Of a stretch of DNA of 64,000 bases, positions 9,909-18,226 are shown piece by piece. Positions within the stretch are counted from its first letter, which is position 1. Each line of letters begins with the position of its first letter. Position numbers and translations under genes: made by a program. Source of the stretch: Lentzea fradiae (lineage in GTDB: Bacteria; Actinomycetota; Actinomycetes; Mycobacteriales; Pseudonocardiaceae); NCBI RefSeq assembly GCF_900100955.1, contig NZ_FNCC01000001.1, positions 372,001 to 436,000 of the forward strand, read 5' to 3'. The notes under the pieces are model-generated. The model saw only the letters and a list, made by a program, of their open reading frames with translations, had not been told where the DNA came from and made no database searches.

Positions 9909-10658
9909 TCAGCCGTGGCACGCGCCGAAGGAGATGTTCACCTGGGTCGAGGCGATGCTGCGGCCCTTCTCCGACGCCACGAACGCCGCGACGGCACCCA
10001 CGTCGGCCAGCGTCGCCGCGCGCTTGAGCGGCGACGCGTCGATGATGCCCTGCCGGGCGCCCTCCATCTCCGGCACGTCCGGGAACGTGTCGACGACCCC
10101 TCCGGTCAGCAGCGTCACCGTCCGCACCCCCGACGGCGCCAGCTCCACCGCCCACTGCCTGCGCAGCGACTCGACGGCGTCGAAGCCGACCTGCACGTTG
10201 CCCATCCCGGCGGTGGCGTTGGCGGGGTCGGAGCCGCCGAAGAACAGCAGCACCCCGGACTGCTGCTGCACCATGTGCCTGGCCGCGGCCTTCGTCGTGA
10301 CCAGCTGCGTGGTGAGCGTCCTGCCGATGGCCGCGGTGAACGCGTCCGCCGGGATGTCGGCGAGCGGCTGGAACAGGCCCTCCATCGTGATCACGTTGAC
10401 CGAGACGTCGACGCCGCCGGTCTTCTCCACGACGGCGTCGACGTGGTCGTTCACGGCCGCGGCGTCCAGGGCGTCGACGACGGCCGTCTCCACCTGACCG
10501 CCCGCGTCCCGGATGCGGGCGGCGACGGCCTCCAGCCTGTCCGGCGTCCGCCCGGCCAGGAAGACCCGCGCGCCCTCGGCGGCGAACGCGTCCGCCATCG
10601 CACCGCCGATCGAGCCGCCGCCCCCGTAGATCACCGCGGTCTTGTTCTCCAGCAACAT
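9909..10658 (-). CDS. SDR-fold protein with altered catalytic residues
   Basis: A 249-residue Rossmann protein. IYGGGGSIGGAMA is an SDR cofactor motif and AVELAPSGVRTV is the usual region after the active site. Where the catalytic YxxxK should stand, counting back from AVESLRRQWAVEL, the sequence reads VQVGFDA, so both Tyr and Lys are absent. NVITMEG replaces the NNAG motif. It may bind NAD(P) without classical redox chemistry. ATG 10658 is chosen because AGAGGAG lies just upstream. It shares orientation with the LAL regulator located upstream of it and could be its target. Confidence 0.75.
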   Translation of the reverse strand: MLLENKTAVIYGGGGSIGGAMADAFAAEGARVFLAGRTPDRLEAVAARIRDAGGQVETAVVDALDAAAVNDHVDAVVEKTGGVDVSVNVITMEGLFQPLADIPADAFTAAIGRTLTTQLVTTKAAARHMVQQQSGVLLFFGGSDPANATAGMGNVQVGFDAVESLRRQWAVELAPSGVRTVTLLTGGVVDTFPDVPEMEGARQGIIDASPLKRAATLADVGAVAAFVASEKGRSIASTQVNISFGACHG

Positions 10659-10758
10659 CTTCCGCTCCTCTCGTCGGAGCAGAAGGTAGGCCGGGGCCGT
10701 CCCCGTCCACATCGGTCGCGTGACTGGCGTGCGACCGGCGCGGCGGGCCGCGGGTAAG

Positions 10759-13470
10759 TCATCGCAGCCCGAGCCGCGTCAGCTCGATCCGCCGGGTGAC
10801 CCCCAGCTTGGGGTAGGCGCGGTAGAGGTGGTGCCCGATCGTGCGCGGGCTCAGGAACAGCTGCGCGCCGATCTCCTTGTTGCTCAGCCCCGCCGCCGCG
10901 AGCCGGACGACCTGCACCTCCTGCGGCGTCAGGTTCTTCAGCACGTCCTCGGCGACTGGTTCGAGCGCGGGACGTTCGCCGAGCGCGGTCAGCTCGGCGG
11001 TCGCGCGGGCCGCCCACGTCGTGGCGCCCAGCCGCGTGAACCCGGTCAGCGCGGCGGACAGCTCGGCCCGTGCCTCGCCGCGCCTGCGTCTGCGCCGCAA
11101 CGACTCCCCGTACAGCAGGCGCGTCCTGGCCTCGTCGAACCGCCCGACCGGCAGCTCCAGGGCCGCCCGGTAGTCCTCGTCCGAGTCGTCCAGCAGAGCC
11201 CGGCAGCGCAGCAGGAGCGCCGTGCTCACCGGGCTCTCCACGTGCACCGCCCACCGCTCGAACGCCTTGAGCTCCTCGGTGACGTCGCCGGGACGCCCGT
11301 CGCGCACCGCCGCCTCCACCAGGTCCGGGACCGCGCGGACGAGGAAGTCGTGCCTGGCCGGTCCTGTGCACACGGCCCGCAGTGCGTCGAACGCCGTGCC
11401 GTACCGGCCCGCGGCGAGGTCGAGCAGGCCGAGCCCCCAGTGCGTCATCGCGGTGCCGACGGCGTGCCGTCCTTCGAGGACCCGCAGCACCTCGGCGGCC
11501 AGCGCGCGGCACCGCGGCTCGTCGCCGGTGACCGCGGCCAGCCAGACGGACGTCGCCCGCAGCACCGCCGCCTCCACGTCCAGCCCGAACTCCGCGCACA
11601 GCTCCAGCGCCTCGGCCAGGCACGTCTGCGCGGTCACGAGGTCGCCCTTGAACGCCCTGGCCAGCGCGACGATCTCCTGCGCGTAGGGAATCCACATCAA
11701 CGCCCCGGCCGCACGCGCGTCCGACGCCATCAGCTCCATCACGGCGCTGGTCGCGTCGTCGTCGGCCAGCATCAGGCCGCTGAACCCGGCCACCACCCGG
11801 TGCAGGGGCTCCTCTCCCGGCTCCCGCGCGCGGCCGAGCACGGCCCGCAGCGGCCCCGCCGCGTGCTCCGGCCGCCCGCTCAGCACGTCTCCCCAGCTCA
11901 TCAGCGCGTCGGCGGCCTTGCGCGCCGTGGAGTCCGGCGGCAGCCGCAGCCCCGCCATCATTCGTGCGCCCTCGGCGACGAGTGCCGCGGCACCCGCGTC
12001 CCTGCCCGTGCAGAGCATCTCGGTCAGCATGACGACGGCGCGTTCGGGATCGCTGTCCAGGACCAGCGTCGCCGCCTCGCGCGCGAGCAGGGCGTCCGCC
12101 TCCGGCGAGGTCCGCTCGTACTCGATCTGGCCGCGCAGCAACGTCATGTCGGCGACGATCGCCGGGTCGGTGGTGAGCGACCCGACCTCGACGGCCAGCC
12201 GTGCCGCGCGGTCGGGTTTGCCCGCGTCGTAGGCGGCGAGGGCGGCCTTGGCGATCCGCCGCGCCTTCAGCGCGGGATCCACGCTCAACCGCCCGGCCCG
12301 GTCGTAGGCCGCCGACACCGCCATCGCACCGCCCCGGCGTTCGGCCCGCAGCGCCGTGGCCTCCAGCTCGGCGGCCACCTCCTCGTCCGGCTCGGTCGTG
12401 CCGGCCGCGAGGTGCCAGGCCCGCCGGTCGCGGACGTCCGGCGTCCGCAACGCCTGCGCGAACGCCCGGTGCACCGCGACCCGCTGGTGGTGGGTGGCGC
12501 ACTGGTAGGCCGCCGCCCGCACGAGCGGGTGCCGGAACGCCAGCTCCCCGTCCGTGACGGTGACGAGCCCCGCGCGTTCGGCCGCGGCCAGGTCCGCCGT
12601 GTCCGCGCCGGCGGCCCGCGCGACGGCCAGCACCGTGTCCATCCCCGCGAACCGGTCGGCCGCCGCGACCAGCAGCACCGCCTGGGTCGCCTCGGGCAGC
12701 CCGGTGATCTGCTCGCGGAACGTCTCCTGCACCCGGCGCGCGACCGGCAACGGCCCGACCTGGTGCGCGGGCTCCGCACGGCCCTCGCGTTGCGCCGCCA
12801 GCCGCGCCGCGCCCAGCTCGAGCAACGCGAGCGGGTTCCCGTTCGCCTCCTCCAGCACCCGCGCCCGCGTCGGCGCGGTCAGCCGGGGACTGCGCGCGTC
12901 GAGCAGAGCCGCCGCCGCGTCCGGCTCCAGGGCGGTGAGCCGCAGCTCGTCGATGCCGGGTGAGCGGAACGGCACGGCCGTGTCGCGGACCCCGAACAGC
13001 ACGACGACCGGGTCCGCCCGGAACCGGCGCGCGGCGAACAACAGCGCGTCGGACGACCCGCGGTCGAGCCACTGCGCGTCGTCCACCACGCACACCACCG
13101 GCTTCTCCGCGGCCAGCTCGGCGAGCAGCGTCAACGTCGCCGCGCCGACCAGGAACGGCGTCGCCGTCTCCGCGCTCAGCCCGAACGCGCTGCGCAACGC
13201 CGCGGCCTGCGGCTCCGGCAACCGGTCGAGCCGGTCGAGGTACGGGTACAGCAGCAGGTGCAGCGCGCCGAACGCCAGCTCCGCCTCGGACTCGATGCCG
13301 ACTCCGCGCAGCACCCGCGCGTCACCCGCCGCGGCGACGGCGTGGTCGAGCAGCGCGGACTTGCCCACCCCCGCCTCGCCGCGCACGACCAGCGCCGCGC
13401 CGCGGCCGGACGACGCCTGCCCCAGCAACCGTTCGACCTGGTCCCGTTCACCGTCACGGCCGACCAACAT
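10759..13470 (-). CDS. LAL-type LuxR-family transcriptional regulator with AAA ATPase domain
   Basis: A 903-residue regulator of the large ATP-binding LuxR group. Residues 31-38 are the Walker A motif GEAGVGKS, the Walker B region reads VCVVDDAQWLD, the middle is a long helical TPR-like scaffold, and the last 65 residues form a LuxR helix-turn-helix (LTPQEVQVVRLAAAGLSNKE followed by SPRTIGHHLYRAYPKLGV). Such proteins activate transcription when an inducer promotes oligomerisation. Length is normal for the family. The nearest possible target is the SDR-fold gene 100 bases further along the same strand; that is inferred from position. Confidence 0.88.
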   Translation of the reverse strand: MLVGRDGERDQVERLLGQASSGRGAALVVRGEAGVGKSALLDHAVAAAGDARVLRGVGIESEAELAFGALHLLLYPYLDRLDRLPEPQAAALRSAFGLSAETATPFLVGAATLTLLAELAAEKPVVCVVDDAQWLDRGSSDALLFAARRFRADPVVVLFGVRDTAVPFRSPGIDELRLTALEPDAAAALLDARSPRLTAPTRARVLEEANGNPLALLELGAARLAAQREGRAEPAHQVGPLPVARRVQETFREQITGLPEATQAVLLVAAADRFAGMDTVLAVARAAGADTADLAAAERAGLVTVTDGELAFRHPLVRAAAYQCATHHQRVAVHRAFAQALRTPDVRDRRAWHLAAGTTEPDEEVAAELEATALRAERRGGAMAVSAAYDRAGRLSVDPALKARRIAKAALAAYDAGKPDRAARLAVEVGSLTTDPAIVADMTLLRGQIEYERTSPEADALLAREAATLVLDSDPERAVVMLTEMLCTGRDAGAAALVAEGARMMAGLRLPPDSTARKAADALMSWGDVLSGRPEHAAGPLRAVLGRAREPGEEPLHRVVAGFSGLMLADDDATSAVMELMASDARAAGALMWIPYAQEIVALARAFKGDLVTAQTCLAEALELCAEFGLDVEAAVLRATSVWLAAVTGDEPRCRALAAEVLRVLEGRHAVGTAMTHWGLGLLDLAAGRYGTAFDALRAVCTGPARHDFLVRAVPDLVEAAVRDGRPGDVTEELKAFERWAVHVESPVSTALLLRCRALLDDSDEDYRAALELPVGRFDEARTRLLYGESLRRRRRRGEARAELSAALTGFTRLGATTWAARATAELTALGERPALEPVAEDVLKNLTPQEVQVVRLAAAGLSNKEIGAQLFLSPRTIGHHLYRAYPKLGVTRRIELTRLGLR

Positions 13471-13497
13471 GGACGGGAGCCTAGACCTGGATTTCTG

Positions 13498-14988
13498 TCA
13501 GCGATGCGCGACGACGAAGTCGTCGAACCCGGCCGCCGTGCCGAAGACGCGGACTCCGTTGGCACCACTGGAGAAGCTGGTGTCGGTGACCGAGATCCGC
13601 GGTGCCGTCAGGTCGCCGACGTACACCTTGATCGACGGTCCCGCTGCCTCCACCCGCAGGCGGTGCGCCACGTTCGGCCGGACCGCGACCGGTGCCGACG
13701 CGAGCTGCGTCCAGCTGTTGTCCGCCTTGCCGAGCACCACCCTCCCGTTGCCGGTGATGCCCGCGTAGTAGCCGCGGTAGGCGTCGGTTCCGGTGCCTGC
13801 CCGCGTCACGCGGAACACCACCCCGCTGTCACCGCGCGACGACCTCGGCGTGACGTCCACGTCCTGGGTGAAGTCCGCGAAGTTGGTGTCCAGCAACGAC
13901 TTGCCGCCCGACGACGAGCCCGTCTCGTATCGGCCGTCCCGCGCCGTCCAGGTGCCGCCGTGCGTGCGCCAGCCGATCGCGTTGCCGTCCTCGAAGTTGT
14001 CCTTGACCCGCATGGTCACCGGCTGGATCGTGCCGTCGGCGTGGAAAGTCATGCGGTCGTAGGCGATCTGCCGGTCGTTGGCGCCGGACAGGCTCAGCGG
14101 GCGGCGGTGGTAGACGATGTACCAGATGTCCGTTCCGGGGACGTTGAGGACCGAGTTGTGGCCAGAACCCCGTGCCACGGCGCCGTCCTGGCCCAGCACG
14201 CGGCCGATCTTGGTGAACGGCCCGGTGGGGGAGTCGGCGATCGCGTAGGCGACCGCGTAGTTCGGGCCGGTCCAGCCGTCCTCCGACCACATGAAGTAGT
14301 ACTTGCCGTCCCGTTTGAACATCTGCGACCCCTCGGTGAAGTTCGCCGGGGTGATCTCCTTGTACGTGCTGCCGTCGTCGAACCGGCCGAGGCTCGTCAT
14401 GTCCGCGTTGAGCTTCACGACGTTGGCGTGGCCCCAGCCGCCGTAGTACATGTACGCCTGGCCATCGGTGTCGATGAAGACGTCCTGGTCGATGGGCTGC
14501 GCGCCGTTGACGAACCGGTCGACCAGCGGCTTGCCGATCGCGTCCCGGTAGGGGCCTTCCGGCCGGTCGGCCACGGCGACGCCGATGCCGCCGAGCTCGG
14601 AGTCGCTCTGGATGTCGTTGGCGCCGAAGTAGAGGTAGTACTTGCCGTTGCGCTGCACGGGAGCGGGAGCCCAGACGGCCCGGCGTGCCCACGAGACGTC
14701 CGCCGTCGTGAGGACGTTCGGGTGCTTCGTCCAGTGGACCAGGTCGGTGGAGGAGAAGGCGTCGAGGTAGGTCTGCTCGTCGTAGGGGCGCGACGAGGTG
14801 GGGAAGACCCAGTACCTGTCGCCGTAGACCTCGACGTCCGGGTCTGCGTACCACCCGTCGACGAACGGGTTGCCGGCCTCCGCCGTCGTGAAGTCGGGTG
14901 GCTCCGGCGACGCCGACGCGGGCACGCCGCCGAGCAGCAGGGCGGCCAGCACGGCCGCGACGGTCCTGTGGGTCAACGTCTCGTCCAA
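13498..14988 (-). CDS. Secreted GH43 glycosidase with C-terminal beta-sandwich domain
   Basis: A 496-residue exported hydrolase of family 43 (arabinanase, arabinofuranosidase or xylosidase). An N-terminal signal peptide ends near VPASASPEP. The five-bladed propeller shows YADPDVEVY (base Asp), IDQDVFID (pKa-setting Asp) and NFTEGSQMF (acid Glu). From about residue 320, FEDGNAIGWRTHGGTWTA starts a laminin-G/DUF1080-like sandwich, often carbohydrate-binding. The start is uncertain: TTG 14988 opens the reading frame and TTG 14976 is equally possible; neither has a good ribosome site. A 16-base palindrome lies about 20 bases upstream. Likely acts on arabinan or xylan side chains, complementing the GH10 xylanase. 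Confidence 0.88.
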   Translation of the reverse strand: MDETLTHRTVAAVLAALLLGGVPASASPEPPDFTTAEAGNPFVDGWYADPDVEVYGDRYWVFPTSSRPYDEQTYLDAFSSTDLVHWTKHPNVLTTADVSWARRAVWAPAPVQRNGKYYLYFGANDIQSDSELGGIGVAVADRPEGPYRDAIGKPLVDRFVNGAQPIDQDVFIDTDGQAYMYYGGWGHANVVKLNADMTSLGRFDDGSTYKEITPANFTEGSQMFKRDGKYYFMWSEDGWTGPNYAVAYAIADSPTGPFTKIGRVLGQDGAVARGSGHNSVLNVPGTDIWYIVYHRRPLSLSGANDRQIAYDRMTFHADGTIQPVTMRVKDNFEDGNAIGWRTHGGTWTARDGRYETGSSSGGKSLLDTNFADFTQDVDVTPRSSRGDSGVVFRVTRAGTGTDAYRGYYAGITGNGRVVLGKADNSWTQLASAPVAVRPNVAHRLRVEAAGPSIKVYVGDLTAPRISVTDTSFSSGANGVRVFGTAAGFDDFVVAHR

Positions 14989-15005
14989 TCTGCGGGGTGG
15001 ACTCT

Positions 15006-15021
15006 CTTACAACGTTGTAAG
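15006..15021. promoter_or_regulatory. 16-base palindromic operator upstream of GH43
   Basis: CTTACAACGTTGTAAG is a perfect palindrome with a central CG, the shape of LacI/GalR-family operators. It sits 18 bases before the GH43 start, where a repressor would block initiation. No LacI-type gene is in the window. Confidence 0.6.
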
Positions 15022-15090
15022 TGCGTTGTGCCTCGATCCAAACACCGTGCGTGACAGCCTGTCCAGGCCGTCGGAGTTCGGAGGATGAGG

Positions 15091-15110
15091 TAATCTGGAT
15101 GTTCACATCA
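15091..15110 (+). promoter_or_regulatory. -10 box and operator of the TetR-PPDK operon
   Basis: TAATCT (15091-15096) is a good -10 box. It is followed immediately by GATGTTCACATCA (15098-15110), which covers the expected transcription start. The same 13-mer recurs, inverted, at the promoter of the histidine phosphatase gene (18843-18855). The TetR protein encoded next is the natural candidate binder. Confidence 0.6.
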
Positions 15111-15127
15111 TCTGAAATGGGGTGGCG

Positions 15128-16180
15128 ATGGTCCGGCTGACCCGAGCGCAGCAACAGGCGCGCACCAGGGCGGCGGTGCTGGCGGCGGCGAGGGACGAGT
15201 TCGCGGAGCACGGCTACGCGCAGGCGAAGGTCGACCGCATCGCGGAACGGGCCGAGCTGACCCGCGGCGCGGTGTACTCGAACTTCCCCGGCAAGCGGGC
15301 GCTGTACCTGGCGGTCCTGATCGACCTCGTCGGCCGCGACGCCGAACCCGCGGCCGAGGCGCCGCCCGCGTCGGTGGCGGACGCGCTGGGGGTGTTCGCC
15401 AGGGTGTGGCTCGAACGCCTGCCGCTGACCGGCGAGTCGTCCGGCGGCGGACGGCTCCGGCTGCGGTCGCTCGACGGCGTCCTCGACGACGGGCACGTGC
15501 TCGCCCAGGTCGCCCGGCTGGAGGCGGTGCTGCTGGCCGCCGCTCTGGAACGCGGCGGCCGGGACCGGCGGGTGCGGCTCGCCGAGCTGGTGCTGACGTT
15601 GCTGGACGGCGCGGTGCACCGGGCGGAGACCGCTCCCGGCGCCGGTGACCCGTTCGACGTCGCGCACGCGTGCCGGCACCTGGCCGGGATCGACCTGGCG
15701 GACACCTGGGCGCCTCCGCACCTGCCGTACGTCACCCCGGCCCGACCGTGCGAGGACCCCTGGACGGCCCCGGAAGGGCTGGTCGACCAGCTCGGTGGCG
15801 AGGTCGGCCTCGCGGACGGTGTCGTCGTGGTGCTCGGGGCGGGACGGCTCGGCGCGGCCGAGGAGGCGATCCGGGCCGCGTCGCCGGGAGAGCAGGTCGT
15901 GGTGGTGGTCGTGACGAGCGATCCCGAGGAGACCGGGCGGCTGGTCCGGCTCCGGGTGACGGACCTCGTGGGGTGCCTGCGCCGGGTGTTTCCCGCCGAG
16001 GGCGGCCTGCGGCTGGTGCTGGACGACGAGCGGACGGTGGCGTCGGCGCTCGGCCTTCCGGACGCCGGTGACGAGACCGAGGAGGCCGTTCGCGTGCGTG
16101 ACGGCGTCGTCGTCGCGCGTGCTCGTGGACGCGGTGCCGGTCACGCGGTCGCGGTGCTGCGTCAGGAGGCGAAGCCGTGA
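15128..16180 (+). CDS. TetR-family regulator with long C-terminal extension (redoxin-like?)
   Basis: A 350-residue protein, far longer than the usual 190-220 of TetR regulators. Residues about 8-60 are a clear TetR helix-turn-helix (VLAAARDEFAEHGYAQAKVD then AELTRGAVYSNFPGKRALYL). Residues about 60-200 look like a helical ligand domain. From about 205 the chain becomes alternating strand-helix: VVVVLGAGRLGAAEEAI, EQVVVVVVTSDPEETGRLV, LRLVLDDERTVASALGLP, then EEAVRVRDGVVVARARG. This order recalls a thioredoxin/peroxiredoxin fold with a single Cys in VGCLRRVF, but I cannot confirm it. Its stop overlaps the next start (GTGA). It probably represses its own operon through the site at 15098. Confidence 0.8.
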   Translation: MVRLTRAQQQARTRAAVLAAARDEFAEHGYAQAKVDRIAERAELTRGAVYSNFPGKRALYLAVLIDLVGRDAEPAAEAPPASVADALGVFARVWLERLPLTGESSGGGRLRLRSLDGVLDDGHVLAQVARLEAVLLAAALERGGRDRRVRLAELVLTLLDGAVHRAETAPGAGDPFDVAHACRHLAGIDLADTWAPPHLPYVTPARPCEDPWTAPEGLVDQLGGEVGLADGVVVVLGAGRLGAAEEAIRAASPGEQVVVVVVTSDPEETGRLVRLRVTDLVGCLRRVFPAEGGLRLVLDDERTVASALGLPDAGDETEEAVRVRDGVVVARARGRGAGHAVAVLRQEAKP

Positions 16181-16776
16181 GCCAGGTCCTGCACGCCCTG
16201 CGGTGCGTCGGCAGCTCGGGAGTCACCCGCGTCGCCGCGTTCACCGGACTGGACGAGGCCGCGGCGGAGTCCGAGCTGATCGACCTCGCGGTGGCCGGGT
16301 TTGTCACCCACCACACCGGCTTCGGCGGCTGGGCGCTCACCGACGCCGGTCGCGAGGCGGACGCGGGCAACACCTCGGCCGAGCTGGAGACCGCGGGCGG
16401 CCGGGACGCGCTGACCGGGCCGTTCGACGACTTCCTGGTGCTCAACCCGGAACTGCTCGACCTCTGCACGGCCTGGCAGGTCCGGTCCGTCGACGGCGTC
16501 ACGACCGCCAACGACCACACCGACCCCGCCTACGACCACCGCGTGCTCGGCCTGTTCGCCGACTTCCACGAACGCGCGTCCGTCGTGATCAAGGCACTGG
16601 CCGCCGTGCTGCCGCGCTTCGGCCGCTACGAGTCGCGTCTGGCCGGAGCGCTCACCCGTGCGCAGACGGGAGAACTGGCGTTCCTGGCCGACGACTTGGC
16701 TTCGTACCACGTCATCTGGGCGGAACTGCACGAGGACCTGCTCGCGACGCTGGGGATTCAGCGATGGCGTGGGTGA
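16177..16776 (+). CDS. Winged-helix protein of unknown function, coupled to PPDK-like gene
   Basis: A 199-residue protein I cannot name. Residues 1-65 look like a winged helix (VLHALRCVGSSGVTRVAAFT, then AAAESELIDLAVAGFVTHHT and a GGWALTDAGRE wing). Residues 75-199 are mostly helical, with LDLCTAWQVR, DHRVLGLFADFHERA and SYHVIWAELHEDLLATLG. Its GTG overlaps the TetR stop by four bases, and its last 13 bases overlap the next gene, so the three products are made together. It could be the phosphate acceptor, partner or regulator of the PPDK-like enzyme; this is inference from coupling only. Confidence 0.72.
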   Translation: MSQVLHALRCVGSSGVTRVAAFTGLDEAAAESELIDLAVAGFVTHHTGFGGWALTDAGREADAGNTSAELETAGGRDALTGPFDDFLVLNPELLDLCTAWQVRSVDGVTTANDHTDPAYDHRVLGLFADFHERASVVIKALAAVLPRFGRYESRLAGALTRAQTGELAFLADDLASYHVIWAELHEDLLATLGIQRWRG

Positions 16777-18089
16777 GGCGGCTGCACGCCGACCTCGACG
16801 AACCACCCGAGGTGGTGGGCGGCAAAGCACACGGCCTGGTGCTGCTGCACCGCCTCGGACTGCCCGTCCCGCAAGGGTTCGTCGTCACCACGGCGGCCTG
16901 CCGCGCGTTCCTGCGCGACGGCCGGCTCCCTCGTGGGCTCGCCGAGGAACTGGCGGCCCAGGTGACAGCGCCGGTCGTGTCGGTGCGTTCCGGGGCGGCC
17001 GTGTCGATGCCGGGGATGATGAACACGATCCTCAACCTGCACCGCACCCCCGAAGCGCTCGAAACCGCCGTGCAGTCCGTCTTCTCGTCGTGGAACACCC
17101 CACGCGCCCGCACTTATCGTGCCGTGCACGGCATCCCGCACGACCTCGGCACGGCGGTGGTCGTGCAGGACATGGTGTTCGGCGACCGGGACCAGCACAG
17201 CGGCTCCGGTGTCGCGTTCAGCCGCGACCCCGGCACCGGCGAGAAGAGACCGTTCGGCGAAGTCCTCTTCGGACACCAGGGCGACGACGTCGTCTCCGGC
17301 CGCGAGCTCACCTCGCCGCTGTCCGCTGTGCAGCAGGAACCCGTTGTCTGGCAAGGACTCCTGGACGCGTTCGACCGGATCGAACAGCACCACCGCGACG
17401 CCTGCTACGTCGAGTTCACCTTCGAGTCGGGAACGCTCTGGCTGCTCCAGGTGCGCCCTGGCCGTTTCACCGGCGCCGCCGCCGTCCGGCTGGCCACCGA
17501 CCTGGTCGACGAGGGCCTGATCGACCGCGCCGAGGCCCTGCGCCGCGTCGCCCCGAGCCACCTCCGGCACGTCCGCACACCCCGCATCGCCCCGGGCGCG
17601 GACGTGGTGGCACGGGGCCTGGGCGTCTGCCCCGGCGTGGCCACCGGCCGTGTGGCGCTGACCGCAGGCGAAGCCGTCCGGCTCGCTCCGGACGGGCCGG
17701 TGGTGCTGGTGCGCCCGGAGACGTCACCCGAGGACATCAGCGGCCTGGCCGCCGCCACCGGCGTCCTCACCGCCAGGGGAGGCCCGGCCAGCCACGCCGC
17801 GGTGGTGGCGCGCTCGATGTCCAAACCCGCCGTCGTCGGGGTGGCGGACCTGGTCGTGGGCGCCGGTGCCGCGACGGTCGGCGGGCGCGAGATCCGGGCA
17901 GGGGAGCTGGTCACCGTGGACGGGACGAGCGGCGAGGTGGCGCTCGGACGTGCCGCGGTGGTGACCGGGGTGGCGGACGGGTGCCTGGAGCGGCTGCTCG
18001 GCTGGGCGGACGAGGTGTCGGGGGAGCGGAGCGACCGGCCGGAGGAGGAACGGCTGGCAGCGGCCCGCGCCGTGCTCGGGATCGGGTGA
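16764..18089 (+). CDS. Short PPDK-like phosphotransferase lacking the PEP/pyruvate domain
   Basis: A 441-residue relative of pyruvate phosphate dikinase (usually about 870). The ATP-grasp half is complete: VVGGKAHGLVLLHRLGLPVP, VVSVRSGAAVSMPGMMNTIL, VVQDMVFGDRDQHSGSGVAF and CYVEFTFESGTLWLLQVRPG. The swivelling phosphohistidine domain follows with GGPASHAAVVARSMSKPAVV; His344 is the residue phosphorylated in PPDK. The chain then stops after a short tail, so the TIM barrel that binds PEP or pyruvate is missing. Rifampin phosphotransferase has the same two end domains but inserts a drug-binding domain that is absent here. The acceptor must be another molecule or protein. Third gene of an overlapping operon. 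Confidence 0.82.
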   Translation: MAWVRRLHADLDEPPEVVGGKAHGLVLLHRLGLPVPQGFVVTTAACRAFLRDGRLPRGLAEELAAQVTAPVVSVRSGAAVSMPGMMNTILNLHRTPEALETAVQSVFSSWNTPRARTYRAVHGIPHDLGTAVVVQDMVFGDRDQHSGSGVAFSRDPGTGEKRPFGEVLFGHQGDDVVSGRELTSPLSAVQQEPVVWQGLLDAFDRIEQHHRDACYVEFTFESGTLWLLQVRPGRFTGAAAVRLATDLVDEGLIDRAEALRRVAPSHLRHVRTPRIAPGADVVARGLGVCPGVATGRVALTAGEAVRLAPDGPVVLVRPETSPEDISGLAAATGVLTARGGPASHAAVVARSMSKPAVVGVADLVVGAGAATVGGREIRAGELVTVDGTSGEVALGRAAVVTGVADGCLERLLGWADEVSGERSDRPEEERLAAARAVLGIG

Positions 18090-18226
18090 ACGCGCCGGGC
18101 GGAGGCCGCGCGAGAGGAACGGGCCGCCGCGCCGCCGGTCCCATCCGCACCGCCTGTCAGCCCTCGCGGATCCCGCCACGCCCAAGCCGCCCGAGCTGTC
18201 CGGCCCTCACCGGCGAGCCCGGTCGC

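Noticed and set aside
13258-15054. 598-codon plus-strand frame across the LAL and GH43 genes
   Set aside because: Antisense of two well-recognised genes; the length results from high GC and few stops.
16764-18089. Rifampin phosphotransferase
   Set aside because: The ATP-grasp and His domains fit, but there is no room for the roughly 300-residue drug-binding domain between them.
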